Part shown: positions 33,028-42,500 of the stretch, one piece after another
Layout of the letters: every line of letters starts with the position of its first letter
Position numbering within the stretch: the stretch's first letter is position 1
Origin: Mnemiopsis leidyi
Lineage: Eukaryota; Ctenophora; Tentaculata; Lobata; Bolinopsidae
NCBI GenBank assembly: GCA_000226015.1
Contig: JH153947.1
Location: 27,200 to 91,199 of the forward strand
Length of the DNA: 64,000 nucleotides
Direction: 5' to 3'
Translations under genes and position numbers: made by a program
Notes under the pieces: generated by a model
Database searches by the model: none
What the model saw: the letters and a program-made list of their open reading frames with translations, nothing else
What the model was told of the DNA's origin: nothing

Positions 33028-35105
33028 CTAATTCACCGAATGAGAAAAACAAGAAATTTTATTCATCCCATATTCCAATATGCCAGTCTCTGTAATATTG
33101 ACTTGAAAGCCAAACCCTGACATAAAGTATTGACCGAAATTGCTGTTTCCGATAAGTCGAGAACAATCCGCGTCTTGCAAGAAAGGTTTAATCAAAAACT
33201 CTTTTTCAATCAGTTGGCTCCTTCTTTTCTCTTCAGCGCTATAAAAAGAGTTCAGTTGATTAGTATTTCCTACGAAAACGAAAACAACAGTACTTTTGAC
33301 CAATTTTATCTAGTACACGCATAACCATTTTACCTGATTGTCCAATTTGTAATCGATTGTAATCATACATCATTTATTTATTTAACACTTATTTTACTTC
33401 GGTGTATCCAACAGCCATGTGGTTACAATGTAACCGGCCAATTACGGGAGCGGAGGAGCCAAGGCCAGCGACGGTTAAGGCAGCTACTCATTTAACCCTC
33501 AATCAGTCAATCACGGTTTCCCGTTCATTTGGCTGAGTCGACCGGTTTGCTGCGTAGACCCAACGGAGTCCTTAGCAGAACGTCAAAGACACTCACCCCA
33601 TGGCTAAGCAGCACAGAGATTAGAATCCGGGATCTCCCGAATGGAAGTCCGATGCTCTAAGCTCTGCACCACTCAGCCACTTATCCAACTGTAAGTCTAG
33701 AAAAGTACATTTCAAAACGTGTTTTACTAACATTTCCTCGGGAGGGAGCTCCACAAACTTGATACATCCAACACACGTGCAGTGCTGGTAACTGACTCCA
33801 CACCAGCCCCATCTGGAACAACAAGCATGGCCGTGAGAAGAGCGAGGTCGGCAGTGGGATTCAACTAGTTCTCCGTCCAATAATATCTGAAGTTTTTAGT
33901 TAGCTGGATCTTTTTTAATGGTACCTGAAGTTTTTAGTTAGCTAGCTCTATTTTCAATGGTATCTTAAGTTTTTAGTAAGCTAATTCTCCGTCCAATAGT
34001 ATCTGAAGTTTTTAGAATAGCTGGATCTTTTTAATGGTATCTGAAGTTTTTAGTTAGCTAGTAAGCTAGCTCTCTTTTCAATAGTACCTGAAGTTTTTAG
34101 TTAGCTCTCTTTTCAATAGTACCTGAAGTTTATAGTAAGCTAGTTCTCTGTCCAATAGTATCTGAAGTTTTTAGTTAGCTGGATCTTTTTTAATAGTATC
34201 TGAAGTTTTTAGTTAGCTAGTAAGCTAGCTCTCTTTTCAATAGTATGTGAAGTTTTTAGTAAGCTAGCTCTCTTTTCAATAGTACCTAAAGTTTTAGTTA
34301 GCTAGCTCTATTTTCAATGGTATCTGAAGTTTTTAGTAAGCTAGTTCACCGTCCAATAGTATCAGAAGTTTTTAGTTAGCTAGCTCTCTTTTCAATAGTA
34401 TCTGAAGTTTTAAGTAGGCTAGCCGCTAGCTCTCTTTTCAATATTACCAGAAGTTTTTAGTTAGCTGGATCTCTTTCAATAGTACCTGAAGTTTTTAGTT
34501 AGCTATCAGTCTTTTCAATAGTACCTGAAGTTTTTAGTTAGCTAGTTTTTCGTCCAATACTTATAGTATCTAAAGTTTTTAGTAAGCTAGTTCTTTTTTC
34601 AATAGTACCTGAAGTTTTTAGTTAGCTAGCTCTCTTTTCAATAGTACCTGAAGTTTTTAGTTAGCTAGCTCTCTTTTCAATAGTACCTGAAGTTTTTAGT
34701 TAGCTAGTTCTCCGTCCAATACTTGTATTTTCTGAAGTTTTTAGTAAGCTTGTTCTTTTTTCAATTGTAACTAAAGTTTTAAGTAAGCTTGTTCTTTTTT
34801 CAATAGTAACTGAAGTTTTCAGTTAGCAAGTTCTCCCTCCATTAGTAGCTAAAGTTTTTAATGAGTTATTTCCAAATGAGTTTCGCTCTCAACCAAGATA
34901 CAGGATGTTCAATAGTTAGATTTAACCTTGACTTGAAAAACGAGTTACAATTTACCTGGTGCCCGTGTCTGCTGCCACATTTATTGTCATCTCGTATTTG
35001 TCGAGGATTTGCGTATTCCACAGTTTCACTCCTGCCCACTGTTAATAGAATGGCCACCAAAAGCGTAATCAAGATACGAGTCATGTCCATCATGATCCTG
35101 TTCAA
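33028..35105 (-). CDS. Secreted hevein-like cysteine protein B1, three exons, 171 aa
   Basis: Exons 35105-34956, 33886-33732 and 33238-33028 join with phases 0 and 2. The donor of exon 2 (ATgttagt) is a less usual one, chosen because it matches the phase seen in B2. The signal peptide is within residues 1-26 (ILITLLVAILLTVG). The cysteine core is NKCGSRHGHQ, then HCRPRSSHGHACCSRWGWCG, VSYQHCTCVGC, with the two Trp residues of plant hevein motifs. The C-terminal domain has QDADCSRLIG, FMSGFGFQV and NKISCFS. Intron 1 is filled by a minisatellite built from its own 3' splice site; intron 2 carries a tRNA-derived SINE. Confidence 0.75.
33370..33680 (-). mobile_element. tRNA-derived SINE in B1 intron 2
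   Basis: On the minus strand the head reads GTGGCTGAGTGGTGCAGAGC, an RNA polymerase III A box (TGGCTGAGTGG), followed some 45 bases later by GGATTCTAATCTC, a B-box-like word. A body follows with GGTCGACTCAGCC, GGGAAACCGTGATTGA and GGGTTAAATGAG. It ends near a TAAATAAATAAA tail. The same body occurs at 37549-37605 on the plus strand. The head is too diverged to be a working tRNA. Confidence 0.8.
33880..34860. repeat. ~39-bp minisatellite (about 25 units) derived from the B1 splice acceptor
   Basis: On the minus strand each unit reads roughly CTAAAAACTTCAG followed by (G/A)TACTATTG and either GACGGAGAACTAG or AAAAGAGAGCTAG. The last unit is the true intron 1 acceptor plus the first 22 coding bases of exon 2 (33886-33865). 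Two unit types are mixed along the array. The array fills nearly the whole intron up to exon 1. Confidence 0.9.
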
Positions 35106-36540
35106 GTTTAATTTGAAGGATCGATCAAAGATAGCTTAAACGGATCAAGAAAAAAAGCAAATAAAGTTTAAGCAGCACTTTGAAGGGCAAGTTTAGTTAT
35201 GGAGCTAAGTCTAGAGAAAGGGACAAAGTTTGGCAAAACTGCAAGTAGGACGTTGGTAAAGCGATTATAGCCAGTGTGCAGTGAGGGAATACGTTTCCAG
35301 TTTTATCGACTACTCAAGCTTCCGTTTTGTTAACGGTCTCTCACTCTCTCGCTTTATAAATATAACCAGTTTGGATCATTACAAAATCGAATTCTTGAGA
35401 AGGTTTATAGCTTTTCGGGAAGTACTTATTTGTAAAACAAGGAGGGTATTGGTACTAGCAAGTTTTATCTATAGCTTCAATTCTATTTCTAGCAAGATAG
35501 ACTTACACTTCCAGACCAGCTGAAAAAAGTAGTGTCGGTAAAAAAGGATGGACAGGTTGATTATTGTAGGTTGATAACCTTCTGTCGCAGCTATCACGCA
35601 GTTTCAAGCATTAATGGTCGCATTTCTAGACGAAACTGTGGTTTTGATTTATAGGTTCAGATCCCTTCTGCATTTCTAAATAAAGCTAAAGAGACTAATT
35701 GAATCTGAATTGGTTGCAAGTGCAAGGGAGAACAATCTAATTAATCTCCTTATTCCATTATCTCTAAAAGAAGCACCTACAAGTACAACTACATCCGCAA
35801 CCCGCATCGAATTTGAAATCGAAGATCTGTATTAAGCTGTACTTCTCGAAATAAATTTCCCACGGTAGCCTTTTCTCCGCTATTGTCTAAGTCTACCGGT
35901 ATCTTCTGATCATGGGTGTAGCCGGAACATTTTTCGTATTTAGTAAGATACACAAAGTACGGTATCAGTATCACATGACCAGTAGCAAAAAAAGTTTGAG
36001 TAGCTAAATGTTCCTTAGAAGAGTACATTTTGTTTTCAAGAAAAATTGGCATCACATACACAAGGGGTGTTCATCATTGATCATAAAATCTTTTTTCGCC
36101 TGGTTTAGGTTAAATTTATCAGAAACGTATCATAAAAGTAAGTTCAAAAACATGTCTTGCGTGATGGCTTTTTATCACAAAACTGGTCTCAGTCCAGGTA
36201 GACTTGCACATTCATTTTGACTTTGGCCAGCTTTATTCCGCGTCTAGCTTCAGTTCCCACATTCTATTACATCTACAAGTCTCACCTCTTCAACTTAAGA
36301 TTAAGCGTGAATTAGACCATACATGAAGTATAACTTTAAGTTATGTTCCAATATGACTTACAAATCTAGAACTTAAGGACACTTTAGAAATCTAAGACTT
36401 AAGCCTAAGGACTAGAAATCCTTACACACGAATCCGACAGTGACACTGACAGGAACTTTTGAAACGACTGTCGCCTGAGAAGCAACTTAACGGATAAGTG
36501 TCAGTATAGTATGACAGTCATGTCACCTCGGATATGATAG
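35106..36540. other. Intergenic region upstream of the hevein-like cluster
   Basis: This contains the presumed B1 promoter region and the half fold-back copy. Short open frames at 35281-36220 have no recognisable domain. No gene is supported. Confidence 0.5.
35566..35630 (+). mobile_element. Diverged half copy of the fold-back element
   Basis: GTAGGTTGATAACCTTCTGT then CGCAGCTATCACGC matches one arm of the element at 11057-11170, followed by a diverged GCATTAATGGTCGCA. Only one arm is clear. Confidence 0.6.
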
Positions 36541-36584
36541 TCACGATCGCCTCAGAATTCAGATATGTCAGTCACCTAGGATAC

Positions 36585-37850
36585 GACAGTTAACTAGGAT
36601 ACGACAGTTAACTAGGATAAGACAGTTAACTAGGATACGACAGTTAACTAGGATACGACAGTTAACTAGGATACGACAGTTAACTAGGATACGACAGTTA
36701 ACTAGGATACGACAGTTAACTAGGATACGANNNNNNNNNNNNNNNNNNNNNNNNNNNNNNNNNNNNNNNNNNNNNNNNNNNNNNNNNNNNNNNNNNNNNN
36801 NNNNNNNNNNNNNNNNNNNNNNNNNNNNNNNNNNNNNNNNNNNNNNNNNNNNNNNNNNNNNNNNNNNNNNNNNNNNNNNNNNNNNNNNNNNNNNNNNNNN
36901 NNNNNNNNNNNNNNNNNNNNNNNNNNNNNNNNNNNNNNNNNNNNNNNNNNNNNNNNNNNNNNNNNNNNNNNNNNNNNNNNNNNNNNNNNNNNNNNNNNNN
37001 NNNNNNNNNNNNNNNNNNNNNNNNNNNNNNNNNNNNNNNNNNNNNNNNNNNNNNNNNNNNNNNNNNNNNNNNNNNNNNNNNNNNNNNNNNNNNNNNNNNN
37101 NNNNNNNNNNNNNNNNNNNNNNNNNNNNNNNNNNNNNNNNNNNNNNNNNNNNNNNNNNNNNNNNNNNNNNNNNNNNNNNNNNNNNNNNNNNNNNNNNNNN
37201 NNNNNNNNNNNNNNNNNNNNNNNNNNNNNNNNNNNNNNNNNNNNNNNNNNNNNNNNNNNNNNNNNNNNNNNNNNNNNNNNNNNNNNNNNNNNNNNNNNNN
37301 NNNNNNNNNNNNNNNNNNNNNNNNNNNNNNNNNNNNNNNNNNNNNNNNNNNNNNNNNNNNNNNNNNNNNNNNNNNNNNNNNNNNNNNNNNNNNNNNNNNN
37401 NNNNNNNNNNNNNNNNNNNNNNNNNNNNNNNNNNNNNNNNNNNNNNNNNNNNNNNNNNNNNNNNNNNNNNNNNNNNNNNNNNNNNNNNNNNNNNNNNNNN
37501 NNNNNNNNNNNNGGAGTGCGCTAAGGGCATTTGCCTATGCAATCTTCTTCGGTCGACTCAGCCGAATGACCGGGAAACCGTGATTGAGGGTTAAATGAGG
37601 AGGGTCTCCGTTAAAAGATCTAGAATCTTCCAGGAGCCCCTTCAGTATAACTGTAAAAGCCTGGGTACAGGTGTAACAAATACAAATACCTCAGAATTCA
37701 GATACGACAGTCACCTAGTTAACTAGGATACGACAGTTAACTAGGATACGACAGTTAACTAGGATACGACAGTTAACTAGGATACGACAGTTAACTAGGA
37801 TACGACAGTTAACTAGGATACGACAGTTAACTAGGATACGAAATTGTCTG
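36585..37850. repeat. 18-bp satellite (GACAGTTAACTAGGATAC), interrupted by a 782-bp gap and a SINE
   Basis: Perfect or near-perfect 18-bp units run from about 36585 to 36730 and from about 37710 to 37841. Between them lie 782 N (36731-37512) and a SINE fragment. The unit contains the palindrome GTTAAC. The N stretch is probably collapsed satellite, so the true array length is unknown. In frame it would give RILVNC repeats, which I do not regard as coding. Confidence 0.9.
37513..37700 (+). mobile_element. SINE body fragment, same family as 33370-33680
   Basis: GGTCGACTCAGCCGAATGAC then CGGGAAACCGTGATTGAGGG and TTAAATGAG match the other copy, in opposite orientation. The head, if present, lies in the N gap. 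The tail reads TAACAAATACAAATAC and the satellite resumes after it. Confidence 0.75.
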
Positions 37851-37921
37851 ACTTTGTCCGACCCTCATTCGAAGCGAATAGAGGAGAATAAAATGACGGG
37901 AGGGTGCGCGCTGCTGTACAA
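37844..37921. mobile_element. Second copy of the 71-bp MITE
   Basis: TTGTCTGACTTTGTCCGACC to GCTGCTGTACAA, with 7 extra bases (AATAGAG-like) relative to 10969-11039. It lies at the right edge of the 18-bp satellite. I see no target duplication here. Confidence 0.8.
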
Positions 37922-38041
37922 CTGACAACGCAGTCCTAGAATTTGACAGTTACCTACGATATGATTACGACCGTTTCCTAGGATACGACAGTTACTGCCC
38001 TACATAAACATTGACCACATAATCCTGGTGTTTAAAAATCT

Positions 38042-38247
38042 TTGAGGAGATTATAATTATATCTTGACGAGATATCCGTCTAACGAAACGAGGAGAGCAG
38101 AAAACTGCGAGCCGCGCGCGGGTCGGGTAACATCTCGACAAATTATATCCGTCTACCGTTCTAAATTTAACGAAACGAGGGCAGCAATTGCAATTGCAAA
38201 GCTGCGAGCCGCGCGCGATTCGGCTAAAAACAGTAACACCTCGACAA
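38042..38247. mobile_element. Two copies of the SENP-exon MITE family, one nested in the other
   Basis: An older copy starts TTGAGGAGATTATA at 38042 and ends CACCTCGACAA at 38247, with flanks aaaatct on both sides. A younger 78-bp copy at 38064-38141 (TTGACGAGATATCCGTCTAA to GGGTAACATCTCGACAA) is inserted in it, with a perfect 8-bp duplication attatatc at 38056-38063 and 38142-38149. The duplicated target is itself part of the family sequence. Confidence 0.88.
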
Positions 38248-38249
38248 AA

Positions 38250-39534
38250 ATCTGTGCTTATTTGTAAAATTGTATAGCATCCGTACTTATCTGTATTAAT
38301 GCTAAAATCTAGTTTAGCAGCCTGCTATTGCAATTTGTTGTTTGAGTCAAGTTCTAATGCAAAAAAGGAAAACGACCAAGTTAACATAACCGATTTTTTA
38401 TTCAATCCAGAAAGTAGGGGATATTGCATCTGTTCTGATGACCTTACTGCACAATTGAGACTGCTATACTAAACTATACTATACTACTATACTAGTTCTG
38501 CGATATCCTGAAACAAATAAAGATTCTGTTTACTTGTCCAGTGAAACTTAAAATATTATAATACGTAGTACAATTATGGTAAAATACAAAGTACAATGCA
38601 ACTTAACACTAAAGTTTCTTTTATTTACCTCTAGCATCTAAGTGTCACTTTTCTCTAAATATTCTTAGGTATGAAACACTTCAATTCAAACTTAAAGTAT
38701 AAATCTTAAATATGTACTTGTCAGATCACGATAAGTCACATTCTCGGCGTCACAAATTTGTGGTCATATGGATTTTAAGGGAGAACAAAAATTTTTAATA
38801 TCAAAAACAACTTAAGCTCTCAGCGCTATATTTGGAGTAGAACATAAGTTTAAAAGATAATTAGTACTTTTAAGACAATTTCAAAAATATAACGACAGAC
38901 TTGCTTCAGTAACATTAAACAGAAATTGAAGGTTCAGCGCGTTTGATTTGACTCACTAAAATTGTGAGATCGCTTCATAAAATTCCGACATAAAAGCGAT
39001 AACTGCAAACGCATATTCATCATATAATATACACCTTCCAATAAAATCTTAATATATCAAAGCTTAAATATATATTAGCTCCTTGAGCAAGAACAAACTT
39101 ATTTATAAAATACAAGTTGAATTTGTTGCTTTAAAAAGCAACAACATTTATATCATCAAGTTGAGATTGAAATACTTGCTAATCACAGTACAATGCCAAT
39201 AGATAGCTGTCTTTAAGTGGGTCCTAACATGGAGAATTGTTTGTTCGTGCAGCCTAAATTTCTACTCTATAACAGAAAATACACTCGTCCTTAAATACAA
39301 TAAGTCATCCATCGAAATAACAATTAATAACTTAATAATAACTTCATAACGATCTCTAAAAAGTTCTTCTGTAACACAAGAAAAGCTGGATGTTGGTATT
39401 ACCTAGAGAGCCTGCACCTTGCCACTACGCTAATAAGGACCTGCAGCACACACACACACTACATTTGTGTTGAGAGAGAGATAAGAGAGAGGTGATCTAG
39501 AGCTGGCCAGGACTGCTGGGGAGCGTGACAAGGA
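38250..39534. other. AT-rich region, likely 3' UTR or flank of PRDM
   Basis: No coding sequence is seen. On the minus strand an AATAAA word lies at about 38398-38403 (TTTATT on the plus strand), a candidate polyadenylation signal about 1.1 kb beyond the PRDM stop. Nearer candidates exist in this AT-rich stretch. Confidence 0.45.
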
Positions 39535-42500
39535 CTACCTGATGGAGTTGTTCAGGGCCAGAGCTCCCGTCTTCCAATCCAGCTGGGAAGACTGGAGCTG
39601 GGAGGTGGTGACGTTCTGTATCTGGGGGATCATGGCGTGAGACATGGGGTGAGACAGAGACTGGATGTGGGCGAGGGAGGAGGTGGGAGGAGACTCACAC
39701 GTGCTGCTAACCTGGGGAGGAGAGGAGGTTATTTTACTTGAGAGGAGAAGTTTAATGAAGAGTCTGAGTTTGTTCTTTTGCAATAAAATTTAGTTAAATA
39801 GATCATTGTTGATTGATATATCAAATGAAACATTGATTGGATTTTTTGGATTGGATTGATTTGGATTTTTTTAAATCATTTGAAGCACAAAACAAATAGT
39901 AATCATAGTATAAAAATTCGCAAACCAGTGGGCTAGCGGAGCTGAAAAGTGAAAAGGAAGTGGTCGCTACCTCAGTCTCTTCCGTCTTCCAGGCCTGCCC
40001 CAGAGCCATATTCAGCTCGGTCTTGGGCCATGTCATGGGCAACGAGGGCTCTTTCCATCCTGCCAGACTCGTATCCGCTTTCCAGTTGTTGTGAAGGGCA
40101 GTACCTGAGTGGGAACACAAGGTTATTTCTCGTCATTAGATGTGGGGCAAAGTCCCGTTCTTGTACCAGGGTCTTATCGCTCATCTAATTCTTCTACTTG
40201 ACGTCAAGTTCCGGGGTTACCGGGGACAACAAGTCTAGCAGGACTCCCCCCTTAATAAGGTCACGTGACTAAGCCATGTGCGTGCCACGTGAGGCCAGCT
40301 TTTGTAGCCCGCCGGGGTAGCGGCCTGTCAGACATTTCCTGCTTGTACTATTGTACCGTGTCATCTTTAATATAGAGTCCTTCGTCTTCTGTAAGCAGGA
40401 TGCTCGCCGGCAAATGGATGTACACAGCCACAATATTAGAGTGCAGTACACGACACGTTTGCGCGAGGTTACGTCCTATTCTTTGTCCTTACTGCTGGTC
40501 AGCAACCGGACATAAACAGGACGAAATACGGGAAAGAACAACAAAAAAGAGAACAAAATCAAAAACACAATCCGTTTTCTTACCTTGTTTGGGGGCGGAG
40601 TGAGTTTTCATATGCTTGTGGAGGGAGGAAGCGTGGACGAAGGATTTCTCGCACTTAGTGCACTTGAACTGCTTGACTCCCGTGTGTGTAGGTATGTGAG
40701 CGGTCAGGTTTGAGTGCACTGAGAATGCTTTCCCTACAGAGAAGTATGTTAGAGAAGTACAAAGAAGGAACATATAAAGATATATATAGATTTGTTAAAC
40801 AGATAGTTTCTTCTGAGAATGTAAGCGTTACTCGCCTCCTCTGCCATCTCACGAGTGCGAGGCAAGTTATTGGTGACGCTGATTTATAGTCACGGACATC
40901 TCAGACAATTTTAGGGATGAATTTTAACCAAAATGGCTTTTGGATAGAAACTCCGTAAAAAATTAGTTGAAAATTCAAGAAAGGCCTTAAAGAAGTATTA
41001 AGAGAAGTACTAAAGCAGTGATAAAAACCTACCACAAAATCCACATTTGAAGGGTCTTTCTCCGGTGTGAGTCCTTGTGTGTCTGATCATGTTGCTGTGA
41101 TGAGCGAAAGCTTTACCACAATGGTTGCACTTGAAAGGCTTGTCCCCGGTGTGGGTCCTCATGTGCTCCTTGAGGGTCCAGGGTGTGCTGAACTTCTTAG
41201 CGCACAGCTCGCACCTACGGAGGGAGCAAAACACGGTTAGAACGAACATTAGTCTGGATGAAGGGGCCGGGAAAAGTACTTTACGCCCTTACAAAACGAG
41301 CCAGGAATCCGGGACAGAACAACAAAAATAGGAATAACGATAATCGGGGGAGATAAGAGCAGGACAGCAGCAGCAGCAGGACATGTCGGGGTGCACTCAC
41401 TGGATTCGACGGTGGTTCTTGGGGACCATGTGCTGGCGGGCGTGAGCGGTGAGCTGGGTGCAATGTGTGAAACTCTTGTCACACTGGTCACACCGCAGGT
41501 TTTTGTCCGCACTGTGCGTCGTCATGTGGGTGATCATCTCACTGCTCGTGGTGAAGACCTGATTACACTGGTAGCACTGAGGGTGGAGGGGTCCGTTAGA
41601 GAGTTTTAGAGAAGAATTTGCGGTGGGATGTATCGTCTAGATCATCTTGTAATCTGCGTCTTGGGTTGGTATGCATGCATGTTTGACTGAAGGAAGGGAT
41701 ACACAGCAAATGCAATATATCACCTCTGATTGAGATAAATTGTTCTTGGAAAAACGTTTACCTTGAATGTTTGGTTTGGATTTGTGCTCGTCGGTGAAGG
41801 TGCGCTAGAATGTTCTCGTATGTGCATTCTTAACGACAAAGATAGGGCAAATATCTTTCCACAATGATCACACCTGAAACATCATGGAATTAATTTAATT
41901 GTTCATGAAAACAAAAAATCCTACGTCGATGAATGAAATAGTATACCAAATAATCAAAAAATGTTCTTCGTAAAAAATCCTCCAAAATGGCAGTTCGGAG
42001 TTCAACCTACCAGAGCATGTCATTAGCGCCACCACAGTTGGCGTTCTGTCCGGGCACTGAACACTGGTGCATCCGGTGCCAGATCAGACTGTACGGGTAG
42101 AAGAAGGCTCGTTGGCAAGTCTTACAGACGTAGGCGCCGTCATCTGAAATAGTTCTGCGGAGTCAGGATATCTGCTTTTACACTGCAGTTTGTAGGTCCG
42201 ATTGTATGTATGTTCGTATCTTGTTTATAAGTATATGTTTGTATGTATGTTAGGTTCGTATGTCTGTTTGTGTAACTATAACTCAAGATCATCTACATTT
42301 ACAACGCAGCTCTCCATGAATTGTGTTTCGGAAATTCCTAAACATGATGGTCACATCCTAACTGTTGTCGATCGGTTTTGAAACATGCAAATCGCAGTTA
42401 CTTCAAATGAAAGGAAACTATATTCCTAAAAGCGGTAAAAATGCGGTAAAAAACCGGAGGTAGCTATAGCATGTACCTGCAGACAACTCTTGCCAGATAC

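Noticed and set aside
33610-33680. A tRNA gene
   Set aside because: A and B boxes are visible but the cloverleaf does not hold, and a SINE body follows directly.
36568-37542. A 324-codon frame across the satellite and the gap
   Set aside because: It is almost all N plus RILVNC repeats from the 18-bp satellite; there is no evidence of coding.
36585-37850. A CRISPR array
   Set aside because: The 18-bp units are contiguous with no spacers, and the host is an animal.
40489-41512. Separate small zinc-finger genes
   Set aside because: The finger blocks are exons of the single PRDM gene, joined by matching phases; the extra residues at their edges are intron read-through.
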